Assembly (NCBI GenBank): GCA_903813345.2
Contig: CAIIXF020000001.1
Coordinates: forward strand, 60,593,885 to 60,657,884
Origin: Owenia fusiformis
Taxonomy: Eukaryota > Annelida > Polychaeta > Sabellida > Oweniidae
Reading direction: 5' to 3'
DNA length: 64,000 nt
The translations under genes and the position numbers were made by a program. Positions 13,228 through 24,865 of this stretch are shown piece by piece. A model generated the notes under the pieces. It had not been told where the DNA came from and did not search any database. It was given only the letters and a program-made list of their open reading frames with translations. Every line of letters begins with the position of its first letter. Position 1 is the stretch's first letter.

Positions 13228-13405
13228 CCTCGATGCAGACGACATGTTCCCGTATTTGTTGTTGAATGAGGGGGTCTGGAATTGCTTCGATCAAATCATA
13301 AATCGCATAGATGCTCGGATGTACACTTTCAAACCTCTGGATTTCTTGTCGTATGGTTAACGAGTTGCCTAAATAGGGCTGTAGGTGGGTCCTTGGGTTC
13401 AACAT
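13228..13405 (-). CDS. AGAP: AGAP (centaurin-gamma) Arf-GAP, first coding exon only
   Basis: This is the N-terminal exon of an Arf GTPase-activating protein of the AGAP family (GTPase-like, PH, ArfGAP and ankyrin domains; endosomal trafficking). The 59 residues contain [20 protein letters not shown] and QQQIREHV, which match the vertebrate AGAP1/2/3 N-terminus I remember, just before the GTPase-like domain. The start ATG has a good context (ACCATG). The exon ends in phase 1 at a GTATGT donor, the phase expected for the conserved Ile-Glu-Asp junction. No GTPase, PH or ArfGAP exon is visible further left, so the remainder lies beyond position 1 and intron 1 is longer than 13 kb, consistent with the very long first introns of vertebrate AGAP1. 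The gene is head-to-head with ABRACL. Family assignment is strong; the paralogue is not resolved. Confidence 0.88.
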
Positions 13406-13640
13406 GGTAAATCCTATGTGTCATTTATATCCATTATAGGTCTTTAACATGTAGAAAATCCATAAAATATAAACAAAATAAAGGTGAAATTATTTTGAAA
13501 AATGGCCTAATATCCCGATGCGCATGCGTAAACTTCAATATGGCGCATGCGCATCGCTAATTATTGGTGGATTTCCGGTTTACTTCCGCATACAACAGAC
13601 ACGAAAAGTATCTTCTTCAAAGATTGTTTTCTCCATTTCT
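13406..13640. promoter_or_regulatory. Bidirectional promoter AGAP/ABRACL with two NRF1-like sites
   Basis: The ~235 bp between the AGAP start codon and the ABRACL 5' UTR donor (13641) is locally CpG-rich in otherwise AT-rich DNA. It holds TGCGCATGCGT at 13519-13529 and GGCGCATGCGC at 13542-13552; both fit the NRF1 consensus. An ETS-like TTCCGG lies at about 13573. No TATA box is apparent. A GTAAGG donor at 13641 implies a non-coding first exon of ABRACL that splices to the acceptor at 14251. The promoter role is inferred from position and motifs. Confidence 0.6.
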
Positions 13641-14272
13641 GTAAGGTAGGCTAACCTTTTGTGTATTTGTAATTAAACATGAATATCCATTTGTCATTTA
13701 AGTAATTATTTTGTAACTTTTTGGTGTTTCAATAAGCTACATTTTAACTTTGAAAATTCCTTTCATGAACTTCTAAATTTTTTTTTTTGTAAAGAATCTG
13801 TGACAAATGTCACTGAGAGTGACATGGATGGAGAGTTGGAGACCAGCATACAAATTAACATTTTTGCATTTTTCATTTGGTTTATACCATTTTATATTTG
13901 TCTCAATCTACAGTAACCGTTCAAATAGGAAAACTCAAATGACACATCTATCTATATGCCCAATGAATCTGTTGTAAAATGTAATATCATGGGGTTTCAA
14001 ATAGCTATTGGATGGGTATTGTTATATTTGGCTCTCATAATCTTAGATGAATACACTTATGATAAAGGATAATCAAAGGTAGATCAAACAAAAAATGATT
14101 TTTATCCCATATCATTATGTTTGATGATGACAAATCAACTGTATATGATTATCACCACACTGTTTGCCTGCACTTCCTTTTCTTCATTGAGTCAACATTT
14201 CCTCATTTGCTTATATCGTCTTCCTCAAATTCAAAATAAATTGCTTTTCAGGTATCTGAATACAAAGCCACC

Positions 14273-14808
14273 ATGAATGTAGAACATGAAGTACAGCTTT
14301 TGGTAGAAGAAATTAAAAGGCTTGGAGCTCCAAGTAAGTTGATTATATTTATTTATTGATTATATTTTGGGTATTTAGTATTTACAAAGAGAAATGTATC
14401 AGATATATACTTTGTTTGTTCAAACAAGATGTTTGGAGGATACTCCTAGTAAAACGGCCAGATACTATGAATACTATGAATATTCATAGATAATTTTTAG
14501 ATAGACTAGACTACAATAAGCTAAACCTTTCATTTTAAAATAAAGAAACAAGTAACTTACAACTAATGCACTGCATACAATATAGATAATTAATGCATGT
14601 TTTGTATTACCTTATTCCAGATTCTGATGGACTGATTGCTACCACATTTGGAGTTTTATTCCATGATGACCGTTGTGCTAACATATTTGAAGCTTTGGTT
14701 GGGACACTCAGAGCAGCAAAACGCAAGAAGATTGTCAAGTATGATGGAGAGCTGTTGCTACAAGGTGTCCATGATAAGGTTGAAGTTGTACTATTGAAGG
14801 AGTATTAG
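14273..14808 (+). CDS. ABRACL: Costars family protein ABRACL
   Basis: ABRACL is a small actin-regulating protein of the costars family, a winged-helix fold related to the C-terminus of ABRA/STARS. Coding exons are 14273-14333 and 14621-14808, joined in phase 1 (CCA A|AT TCT), giving 82 residues; human ABRACL has 81. Recognisable blocks are MNVEHEVQLLVEEIKRLG, FGVLFHDDRCANIFEALVGT and YDGELLLQGVHD, close to identical with vertebrate ABRACL. The start has a strong Kozak context (GCCACCATG) and follows an acceptor at 14250-14251, so a non-coding first exon near 13590-13640 is likely. A poly(A) signal AATAAA at about 15552 would give a 3' UTR of roughly 750 bp. The gene shares a bidirectional promoter with AGAP. 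Confidence 0.96.
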
Positions 14809-16084
14809 ATGAATTAAAGACTCTGTACATTTATATTACATGGACGTAATACTCAAGTGCAATGAGTTTCCAAAATATTTTAGTCCCTTTTCTATAAATC
14901 CTTATTCAAATGTAAAATATGGACACTATGCACAACATATCATGTTTGAAAACAGACATTTACTATATGTAGATGTAACTCGTAATGATAATGATGCTAG
15001 ATTTTGCAGTATATAGCCAATGACTAGTACATTGTACATGGTTGTTTCAGTGGACCAAAACAACACAAAAGCTCAAATATGGCTTAGATGTATTGTTTTT
15101 GGCATTTAAAACCTAATTTTTATGCAGATGTATATGCTGAATATAGTAATTATAGTATATGGGATTTGTCTTGCCATAAGTTCCCTTCATTATCATGGAC
15201 CATATTTTGAAATAACTTTCAGAATAATGTGTGTGGTTAATTTATGGAGAAATTATCAAATTTCCATTCAAAAAATATGTTCAGCAGATGTAAGGTCTTA
15301 CTTCCATTTAACAGCCCAGGGCTTTATTACAAGGAAATTGTTACATGTATTCTTGAAGAACCACAGGGTGTTGACATATTCAGGTAATTGACTGATTTTG
15401 TATTTTGATTAGCCTTGAAATAATATGGACAATTAGCATTTTGTCACTTTCCTTATAATGCACAATACACAACAAAATGTATGCAAAAACAGATCTCCAT
15501 TTATTTTTTATAGAAATATGAATCATACATTGTATGCCATAAGTTCTTTGTAATAAATTATGTGGATATTTGTATTTAAGATGTTGTTATTCAAATTGTA
15601 AAAATGAAACCATTTACCATTGAAATTATCAGTTAAATGGTAATGCAAAATATGGATATGAGACATACACATCCCCCAGTTTCAAAGATTATAAAAAAGG
15701 GACAGCAAAAGATGTTGATAACCCCGGCCCAAAAACAGGTTTGAAGTATTAGTTAATTAGCTCACATTATGAATTTATCTTTTTAGAGCTCCCTATGAAT
15801 CATTCTGTTTAGGCAGTGTCACCTGAGAGGTCTCACAATTATCCCCCTTTTGGAGAGGGGAGGGGGATAAAATTAGATTTATCCGCCCCTTGAAAAGGAT
15901 GACATGCTTTATAGTCTTTGTAAAAATTGCCTTGAAGTAATGATTTTTGTTCTGAATTTGTCTCTGGCGTTGAGTAAAAAGGAACAAACACGAGTCAAAT
16001 AAATGGAAAGTATGATGAATCGATATTATATTAATTTCGTTTCACATGTTGACGTTGGACATTTCCATGCGGAAGTAAGCAGAT
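14809..16084. other. ABRACL 3' UTR and spacer
   Basis: AATAAA at about 15552 is a plausible ABRACL poly(A) signal. A C-rich/G-rich pair near 15842-15890 (CCCCTTTT...GAGAGGGGAGGGGG) is simple sequence. No other gene seen before the ZMYND12 promoter. Confidence 0.45.
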
Positions 16085-16095
16085 TGCGCATGCGC
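16085..16095. promoter_or_regulatory. NRF1-like site upstream of ZMYND12
   Basis: TGCGCATGCGC lies 75 bp upstream of the ZMYND12 start codon and fits the NRF1 palindrome. It is the third such site in the window; all three occur at gene starts. Function is inferred. Confidence 0.5.
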
Positions 16096-16169
16096 GAGCA
16101 TAGTTAGCAACAAAAACTTTTTCAAGAAATGTCTTACAAAATACTGTTTTAACGCTAATTATCTTCAAT

Positions 16170-19100
16170 ATGACATTGAATCCGTTGGCGAACCCGAAGG
16201 GAATAAAACTTCTGTGCGAACTTTGCCAAAAACCGGCGTTTATACAATGTACAAAATGCAGAGTCACTTATTATTGGTAAGTTTCAAAACCAAACAAAAA
16301 ATATTTTCAAGACATCATGATCATCAATGATCAAATCTGAAATCAAAAATTAAAGAAAAAGGTCTAACCAAGACTAGTAAGCTTACTTATAAATTATTTT
16401 CAATGTCAGTGATCTCTCTAGGATATTTCCCATTTAGTTATTTGCTGGCCCCAATTCTATTCACCAGGTTATGAAAGTGAAATTCCCCTTTCATTTCTTC
16501 ATTGCTATTGCGCATGCAGGCCTGATAACCAGGATTTGCTACTGACATTTTAAAACCACAAGATTTCAATACACAACAAGTAGTTGTGTGGGTGATTTGA
16601 AAAATTAAATCCGCATTTATAGCCAAGCCAAGGGGATTCAATTTCTGGCCAGGGAGTGTTTTCTCGAAACCCCCGAATTTCCCGAAATTTATTTGTTGAT
16701 AATTCCAATTTAAATAAACTTACATGTAGAAGGCAATGAATGACAAAGTAGCCATTAACATCCCTCCCTACATCAGACCCCAAAACCAATTCGTCACAAC
16801 AAGGAACTCTCATCCCCTCAAATTCATAATCCCCAATACTAGGACAGACTTGTTAAATATGGTTTCATACCAAGAACAAAAGTGGAATGGAATAAATTAC
16901 CTGGGAACATTTTAGACTCACAAGTGCCAACATTCAAACATTCTGTGATTGGCCATCTTAGAAACATGTAGATAACTGCAGGTCAGTTCATGAATATAAG
17001 AATGCCAATTTTTAGTCAACTGCATTTTACATTAACTATTTTAGTAACTAAACAAAGGGAGGCTGTTTTCCCTATCAAGTATACATTATTTCCCCGATAC
17101 AGTGAAATAAAGTTCACTACAGTATTGTATAAACATTTTAAATGTGGCAGCCCCATTGCTATTCAACACAGATGAAATCATCCAGTGTCTCACTCGTGAT
17201 ATAATGTTTAGAGCAGGGGTTGCATACAACTGTGATATAATAAAAATTTTCATTTTCAAAATTACTTATTTGGATAAACTTTCAGTGATTTGCCTAATAT
17301 TTAGCCTTTTCAAATCATTTAATTTTTTTGATGATTTTGGTGATATCCTCATTTATCCCAGGGGAATGACTTACTATAGTGAACAAGCCAGATACAGACA
17401 TGAACGTTTGTCAAATTCAATGTCCTATATCAAACCTGGACCCTAAGATCCAAAGTCCAATACTAACTTGCTATTCAGGGTCATTACATTCAACATTTCA
17501 AATTATTTAATGGATAAACTTTTGGTGATTTTGTACAATTTTAGGATATTATCAGAATTCTACTGAAAGCTCATGAAAATATTCGAGACCCTATCTGTTG
17601 CAAGACTTATGCCTGGCACAACCGTCACCATGTTATTAACGTGTTGTTAAGTTTCACAAGGATCCTGCCATGACCGTGGTAGTGTTATCGTGATAGCTTG
17701 GTATAACCATGACAATGCTATATTATATTGCATGGCCTGTCATGGCCGTGGTAATGATAAAGCCTGGTTTCCATTATTCTTGAAAAATGATAATCAGGAA
17801 ACGTGTAGATGAGATCTCTGAAGTTCAGTGGATCAGATAGGACATGTTTCATTCCAAAAGTAAGGATCTTGTTCTAAAGTTGTGTAAAATATGAATAAAT
17901 AAATAATATTTAAACATTTATTTTCAGTGGAGTAGAGCATCAGAAAACAGACTGGTTGGGAATACATGAGAAAATATGTCAACTCTTAATTCCACTCAGA
18001 ACTCAAGTGCCATTTTTGAGTTCAGAGGAAGAGCGACAACATCGGAAAGATCAACTAGTGCAGCGTCAAGTAAGTTTAACAGTTTGTACACATGAAATTG
18101 AGAAACTTATTAGTATTATACAACCAGAGCCACATTTGTGTTATTGTGATTGTGCTTTATCGTGATCGTGCTATTGTGTTTTATAAACTTATAATACTCT
18201 CAGCATCAAAGGAAACTTCAACTAAATTATTGTTTACTTAATTAATACAATTAGACAACATTAAAAAACAAAAACTCATAAAAAAATAAAGCAGTTAAGT
18301 TTGCAAATATTGATGTTCATACATGAGAGTAAACTAGCATGTAAAATCTGTCATGTCTGAACATCATAGCAGTTGATCATAGGCTATGAATTAGGAACTG
18401 ACTAAAAGTGTTCAGAATGGCAGGTGTTCACATTTCAATGTGTTTTAACACAAATGTGTATGGCATATTCAAAAAAAATTGGACCAAAAAATATTCACAT
18501 TGATGGTGTTTGGAGAAGTGTTTTGCAACACTGGATGGGAATTTATGTACATAAATGGTCATGTGATTTAATATTGTTTATTTGCAGAGGCAAATGATAG
18601 ATCTCACGAGGACCACGGGACAGAAATTACTGTTTGAAGGACGTCATGAACAAGCTGTTCCTGCAGCAATGCAGTCATTAAGATTTGCTATAGAAGTCCA
18701 TGGTTTAGCCAGTATAGAACTGGTACCTTCATATCTCATCCTGGGAGAAGCTAGCATCGGTAAATAGTCTGTTTGTTTGTATTAATTGTTTTTTTTTTGT
18801 TTTTGGTGTTTGGTTCTTCTTTTGAGGATTTGGGTAATTCCTCGAGCATAAAGTTTTGCCAAGATCCAATTTCAGCCTTTTGTTTTTAACATTGCCTCAT
18901 GACTTAAAATCCATTTACTCACTGTGTAAACGCTGAATATAGAACATGATTTTATATAGCTATATTAGATGCATAGTTTACATGTGTACAATTTTATTCA
19001 AGGTTTAGGTAGACTAGCGCAGGCTGAAGAGTATTTGTCCCAGGCTAACTGGACAGTTGTGAAGACTCCTGAATGTTCAAATGCAATCAAATCTAAACTC

Positions 19101-20997
19101 TACAGAAACCTAGGACTTCTGTATGCAGCTAAAGGAGATTATGATGAATCTTTGAGACAGTTGGCTGATGATGTAAGTACAGTTTACTGAACCAACACTC
19201 AAAGGAAGTGTAAGTTGTCACTCCACAGAAATTCCGTACAAAATTTCCCTGATCATCACCCTAATTTCCTGATTTCGAGAAAATATGTTTTGAGACAGAA
19301 TAAAGGTCAGTGAAGCAAATTAGAAGGTGGTGTCAAATTACTACAGAAGTTGATTTTGAACTGTTAACAGACATGACTTCAAAATCACCAAAAAGTCGAG
19401 TGACGTTCTACATTTTATCCATTCTTAATCAATTTATCATAATTGAGGAACAAAATACATGTAGTGGATAGCATAATTTTGTGAATCTATCATTGTGTAT
19501 CTTCATGTTGTAGATTTTCCATGCATCAACTGAGTTTGGCACAGATGACATAAGAACTTCTGGAGGATATTTTCATATGGCCAATGTATTCTTCAGACAA
19601 AACAAAATGGACATTGCTGATTCTCTATACGAAAGGGTGAGCTTCAAAATCCTGCTATATCTTATAAGACCAAGTGTATTTTATGATGGTTATGGCATAT
19701 GCAGAACAATGTTTTAAAAGCAATATGTCACACGTCTAAAACCAAATTTATAAAGTATGTAAAGAATGTACTTTCGAGAAAATTTTGATTTGGAAAATAA
19801 ATCGTTTTGTTTGTTGGGATTTGCTACTTCCTGGTGTTGCCATTTTCTGTGTAATATCCACTTTAATTCACTCACATGCTCTTTGCAGGTGACAAACATA
19901 TGGTATGACCACCTAGACAAAATAGTGTCCATACGTACAAAGACACCAGACACTCCTAAAGGCCCACTCTCTATAGAAACTGATACTGAAGAAGAAGAAG
20001 GCCTTGGTAAATATATTTTATTACACTGAAAGTGATATTATGATCAAGCAGAATTATTACCCCGTCACCATGTTTCCACTGCATGGGTGTATCCAGGGAG
20101 TGCAATGGGTGCCCCTGCTCTGGATTTACAGTAAAACCTGTAATTCTGAACACCCCCGATTATGAACACTTTCTCTCATTCATTTTGTTCATAGAAAGTA
20201 TTTTATAGTTTAATGTACAAATCATTTATCAGTTTTTAAAGAGGCATTCAGCTGATTCAACTCATCAGATCCACAATCAAAAAAAATGAGAAAACATGAA
20301 AAGAAAAACACTTCAATGACAGCTCAATCAAAATTCCTTGACCTTGGGTTTGTCCTTGCTTTCACTTCTGGCAATAGTACAGTATTCTGTGTTCAGGCTG
20401 CAATGTCCATATGAAAAATTGTATTTTGTTCATTACAGATGAAGCCCAGGAAGCTGAAGCCAAACAGGTGTTGAATGCAATTTATGACATGAGGGAACAT
20501 CAGTCCAACCAGACTCCCCACACACTAGCCAAATCTGCTCATGCTTTGGCTATGCTAAACTATGTACTGCATGATATTGAAAAGGTAAAAGCCAGACTAT
20601 CTGTAAACTTGTGAAGCCAGTAAAAATGTTTTATTGAAAACATGTAATATTCATTGTTGTATTGTGAAAGTTTTATCAAGCTTCATTTTCTACCTGATTG
20701 TGTTTTCTATTATCTTTAGTTTTGAAGAATCACAAAATCGATATACTAGTTAAAGAAAGTCTAAGAAGATATGAAGCTATTCTTGATCTATACTTAAAGT
20801 TCATGCTTTACAAACAAAACAAGGGTCAAAAATGGAAATCTTTACAAGTACATGTACTTTGATCCAAAATCCTTTATTTGCAGGCCAAAGAATATGGACG
20901 TAAAGCCCTAGTGTCTACAGATGGTAATCCTGAGGAAGGACTGAGTCAATCTATTGTTGAGTTTATGAAAGTTTGTGAGCGTGTGCATATGTTATAA
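16170..20997 (+). CDS. ZMYND12: Zinc finger MYND domain protein 12 (ZMYND12)
   Basis: ZMYND12 is a TPR-containing protein with an N-terminal MYND zinc finger, linked in vertebrates to sperm flagellar axoneme assembly. Eight coding exons: 16170-16276, 17928-18069, 18588-18759, 19003-19172, 19514-19636, 19889-20006, 20439-20584, 20884-20997. All junctions are GT-AG and frame-consistent (phases 2,0,1,0,0,1,0), giving 363 residues against about 365 in human. The MYND finger is at residues ~15-53, with CELC, CTKC, YYCGVEHQ and HEKIC supplying the ligands. TPR-like helices follow: EERQH, PAAMQSLRF, ELVPSYLILGEASIG, QAEEYLSQA, YRNLGLLYAAKGDYDESL, RTSGGYFHMANVF and DEAQEAEA all have clear counterparts in human ZMYND12. 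A glutamate run closes exon 6. An NRF1-like site lies upstream and an AATAAA at about 21532. Confidence 0.96.
18411..18550. mobile_element. Degenerate pogo-MITE fragment in ZMYND12 intron 2
   Basis: Phrases 'gtgttcagaatggcaggtg', 'ttcacatttcaa' and 'ggaccaaaaaatattcac' parallel the 3' half of the pogo-like MITE at 61665-62133. Terminal repeats are lost. Confidence 0.45.
20130..20240. mobile_element. Pogo-like MITE end in ZMYND12 intron 6
   Basis: TACAGTAAAACCTGTAATTC followed by 'tgaacac' matches the left end of the pogo/Tigger-like family in this window. The right end is not clear. Confidence 0.45.
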
Positions 20998-22285
20998 TTA
21001 AGAACTCACAATGGGACATTAGATCACACGTACGTGCATAATTCACCTGATGACAATCTGCTTCTTCATATAAAGTACTAGCCAAAAGTGAACTATGAAA
21101 ATGACTTAAAAGATTGTTTCACAGATAATGAATCACTAAACTTCCTGTCACTCAATTAGAAAACCAACATGATAATAATATTTGCAAAATTTCCAATCAC
21201 ATTAATGCCAGAATTTTACAAATGCTCTGAAGTCAGGACATCAATATCTGATATTTCCCCAGAAAAATTCACTATGGTTCATTCAGCTTTCTGCAATTTT
21301 CTAAATTCCTTAATGGGAAGTGAAGTGGAAAACATGGTATGAAAAATACACTCATTCATTTCAACAATTATCGAAGGAGCCTATTATTGCACAGAATGCA
21401 CTTGTCCGTCCATCAATGAATTTATCCATCCATTGGATATATGGATTTTTGAAAAACATATTGTTAAATTTCATCAATATTATGTTTATTTCAATATTTG
21501 TCAAAAAGTGTAGTTTTATGTATAAAATGTAAATAAACGAGTATATTTTATGTATACATGTATAAATATACAAAATGGAAATATATTAATGCTCTATGAA
21601 AGATGTAACTTAACTATATTTCTTTTTTTGTTGCATATCAAAAATAAAAAATGTTTGACTGTGTTCACACCTTATATGGTTTTGGGGCTTCATGATTTTA
21701 ACAAAATCAAAGTAATATATTTAGGGAGCCACACCCATGATAAATAACACTGCCCTGAAGATTTTGAAAAAAATCTAAAAAAATTACTGAATCCATGAGT
21801 TCTCTCTAAATTGTTCAGAGGAAGCATAACGATTGTTACAGAAACCAAACTCAGATCACAGATGCAAATTACCAATCACTAAAATGTTGGAGAGTATGAC
21901 AATGTCTCACTTGCTGATAAAACCAATTTTCAAATTTTCCATGCAAGCAAGGAATCAAAAAACATAATCATTACTGATCAAATTACGCTCTTCAAACATG
22001 ATAAACAAAAGTGTCAAAACATTAATTAGAAAAATTCAATTAATTTTTCTGTCATAATGGGGTATTGTTTAAGTTTTTTTGCATGGAAAGATCAATGGAA
22101 TTATTTCAATAGGAAACACAGGTTAATGAAACCTAATTTGATTTTGGCATTCTGGTGCATTGTCAAGTAATTTATGGATTAAAATATGCCACTTTGGTTG
22201 TAAATTTGTAATACTAATTCAAATATTACCACATTGAATTCAAATTGAAATAATTCAAAAAGACTGGACATTAGATACATGTGCA
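20998..22285. other. ZMYND12 3' region and sulfotransferase upstream region
   Basis: AATAAA at about 21532 may end the ZMYND12 transcript. AT-rich; no gene recognised. Short ORFs at 21320-21573 on both strands show no coding features. Confidence 0.45.
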
Positions 22286-23836
22286 ATGCCTACCCACTCT
22301 ATGAGAACATATTCTACGATAAGAAATTACACAACATTGGTATTGGGGATTTGCATAATTTGGCTTATTATGTCTTCAGTAATGGAAAATTATTATGAAA
22401 AACGGATGCTGGCCAAAGCGCCTCCAATACACAGGAACTGGATTGAGGAATCTGAAAAGGATTACGAAGAATTGGACATTGGACCTGACATCACGATTAA
22501 GAAATATAATGATGATGATGATACCGATGAAAGTGATGTAAATGAGGATAATGATGCCAGGAATAATATTGATGAAACTGATATAAATGAGGATAGTGAT
22601 GACAGTGATGATAATGATGAAAGTGATATAAATGAGGATAGTGATGACAGCGATGATAATGATGACAGTTATGAAATTGAAGATATCGAAAAGGATTCAG
22701 ACGGAAGCCCTAACATTGAGATTGAACCAAAGTGCACTGAGGTTCAAAACGTTGTATTCTTAAAAGTTCACAAAACTGGAAGTACAACAATACAAGGGAT
22801 ATTCCAAAGATATGGTTTTGTGCGCAATCTTACATTTGCACTACCTGCCAGAAGCGTAATATGGTTCAACTATCCTAACCCCATTTTACCCTATAACATA
22901 AAACCTGCCCCAGAGGGTAAAATGTACAATGTACTGATGAACCATATGGTTTTTAATGCAACAACTCTGCATCGCGTTATGCCACCTAGCACCAAATACA
23001 TTGGGGTTCTCAGAGAGCCAATCAGGAGGCTCGATTCTGCATTCCACATGTGGAGCATTCATAAACGTCTAGGAATCAATTCAAGTAATCCAGTTGCAGA
23101 GTTCCTGTCTAATACTGATTTCTACTATGCAAAATGTGACTTTAATCCATGTTGGAGATCTAAAAATGGCATGTCCAATGATTATGGATATAACCCTAGC
23201 ATACATGCAGACATTGAAGCCTTCGTAAAACATATTGCCACTAACTTTGATATGGTGATCATACTTGAATACTTGGATGAATCCTTAGTGCTAATGAAAC
23301 GATTGTTATGTTGGTCCCTAAAAGATATCCTCTATAAAGGGTGGAAAATCAGAGGATATGGTTCAAAATTTGAAGAATACCCACCAAAAATCATTGAAAG
23401 CTCCAAAAAGTACAGTCCAGTGGATTATGCAATGTATGACCATTTTAACAAAACCCTTTGGGAAAAGATCAACTCTGAAACTGACGATTTTTACGAGGAG
23501 GTTGAACAATATAGATACATATTAGTTGAAACTATGAAGTACTGTAACAAATGCGATAGTTCTCCAATGGTTTTTGAAGCTGGGAAATTTCACGATAAAT
23601 TTGAATTAACGATTGAGGACTGTATGATGTACAAACTGCATGAAGCTAGTTTCTCCCAAGTTATCAAACACAAGCAGTATGTCAATGGATCTATGGTACT
23701 CTCTGATTTTTTCCAGGCCAAGGGCTATACTGAATGTTCTAAAACAAATTTGGAAAAGTTTGCCAATCGTTCAGGGAGTAGCTTTAATCTGTCAATGTTG
23801 GCAAATGAGGACAATTCTGAAGACTATCAAGTGTAA
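22286..23836 (+). CDS. Galactose-3-O-sulfotransferase-like, type II Golgi enzyme
   Basis: This is a Gal3ST/galactosylceramide sulfotransferase family enzyme, expected to transfer sulfate from PAPS to the 3-OH of galactose on glycolipids or glycans in the Golgi lumen. It is one uninterrupted 516-residue ORF. Residues 15-33 form a single transmembrane anchor after a short basic cytosolic tail, giving type II topology. The 5'-phosphosulfate-binding loop is at 160-172 (KVHKTGSTTIQGI) and the 3'-phosphate-binding region at 238-253 (YIGVLREPIRRLDSAF). Residues ~75-138 of the stem are extremely acidic (Asp, Ser, Asn, Glu) and contain a duplicated unit DINEDSDDSDDNDES. N-glycosylation sites are present (NLT, NAT, NSS). 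The intronless form fits a retrocopy or the single-exon families common in marine invertebrates. AATAAA lies at about 24155. The acceptor substrate cannot be told from sequence. Confidence 0.9.
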   Translation: MPTHSMRTYSTIRNYTTLVLGICIIWLIMSSVMENYYEKRMLAKAPPIHRNWIEESEKDYEELDIGPDITIKKYNDDDDTDESDVNEDNDARNNIDETDINEDSDDSDDNDESDINEDSDDSDDNDDSYEIEDIEKDSDGSPNIEIEPKCTEVQNVVFLKVHKTGSTTIQGIFQRYGFVRNLTFALPARSVIWFNYPNPILPYNIKPAPEGKMYNVLMNHMVFNATTLHRVMPPSTKYIGVLREPIRRLDSAFHMWSIHKRLGINSSNPVAEFLSNTDFYYAKCDFNPCWRSKNGMSNDYGYNPSIHADIEAFVKHIATNFDMVIILEYLDESLVLMKRLLCWSLKDILYKGWKIRGYGSKFEEYPPKIIESSKKYSPVDYAMYDHFNKTLWEKINSETDDFYEEVEQYRYILVETMKYCNKCDSSPMVFEAGKFHDKFELTIEDCMMYKLHEASFSQVIKHKQYVNGSMVLSDFFQAKGYTECSKTNLEKFANRSGSSFNLSMLANEDNSEDYQV

Positions 23837-24454
23837 ATACAGACAATTTGAGAAATATCAAGAAATGATGCGAAATGATGAGGAACTCAGTGGATTTTTA
23901 GAATGCAATGATGACTATTCAAGGTGTACATGTATCAACATTTTGATGATGACAAATTATTTAAAATTTGTGTCTCATTCTACAAAATGTTACATTTGTG
24001 CAAACACTATCCTGACATATTTATCCAATACTTGATGAGGTATTTTGAAACATGTTTATCGCACTTTGTCAACCGCTGGTGAAGAAGCTATTCACGTTAT
24101 TCCTCACCAATGCATGGAATATATCATTTACTTTTGTAATAAAAATGTAATAATAATAAAATGTTGAATACATGTATATGTAAATGTAGAATTTAGAGTA
24201 AATCATTTATGACAGTACATTTATTAGATTATGTAACTGTTATCCTTTAACAACTTAGTTTTACACAATAATAGAACTGGACATTTGACATGTTTGGAAA
24301 TGATTTTTAAATAATCGATTATGAGTGTTGATCTAAATAATAAAAGTAATTATTTTCAGTGCTTCTAAGAATAATTCTTTATTTTCCAAAACATAAGTAT
24401 AAAAAACAAAAACAAACGAAGCAAATGTAAATTACAGTACTCCTACAATATCCC
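23837..24454. other. Sulfotransferase 3' UTR and spacer
   Basis: A TAATAATAAA cluster ending at 24160 contains the likely poly(A) signal. A 131-codon ORF at 23640-24035 in another frame is a shadow. Confidence 0.5.
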
Positions 24455-24865
24455 AGATGCGATGCGAGTAGAAATAATCTTGATTTACGTCATATTTGGA
24501 ATCCACATGTAAAATTACATTTAGAAATGTCGTTTTGAAAAGAGTTTATCAACTTTGAAAAATTAATTTTCTTTGAAAATGTGACTTCTAGGTCGGGGAG
24601 ATTCCCCAAAAGATTTCACTTTTTGTGGTTTTACAACATGGGGTCTCCATGTTGTAAAACCACAAAAAGTGTAATATCTTTTCTCGTGTTGGGCAGATAA
24701 TATTTTCTTTTACTGGACATATTTTAATTTGTATAACTATCAGAAAAGTGAACCACTAAAACTGATGCATATCAAGTTTAAGGGAATTTTGTAATACCCT
24801 GCCATGTTAATTCCCCCGAATCAGCCACCTGGTGGCTAAACTGGTAACTACCTAATTGCATCTGA
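24455..24865. mobile_element. MITE copy 1 with AGATGCGAGTAG ends and central hairpin
   Basis: Ends carry (A)GATGCGAGTAG and, inverted, a decayed form (TAGTTAC...GCATCTGAG). Near the middle a 25-bp perfect inverted repeat lies at 24617-24641 and 24647-24671 with a 5-nt loop. A second copy in the opposite orientation is at 41070-41496, sharing 'tttactggacatatttt', 'ccaggtggct' and 'tttcactttttgtg'. Confidence 0.7.

Noticed and set aside
23640-24035. 131-codon ORF overlapping the end of the sulfotransferase
   Set aside because: Different frame from the supported gene; most of it lies in the likely 3' UTR.
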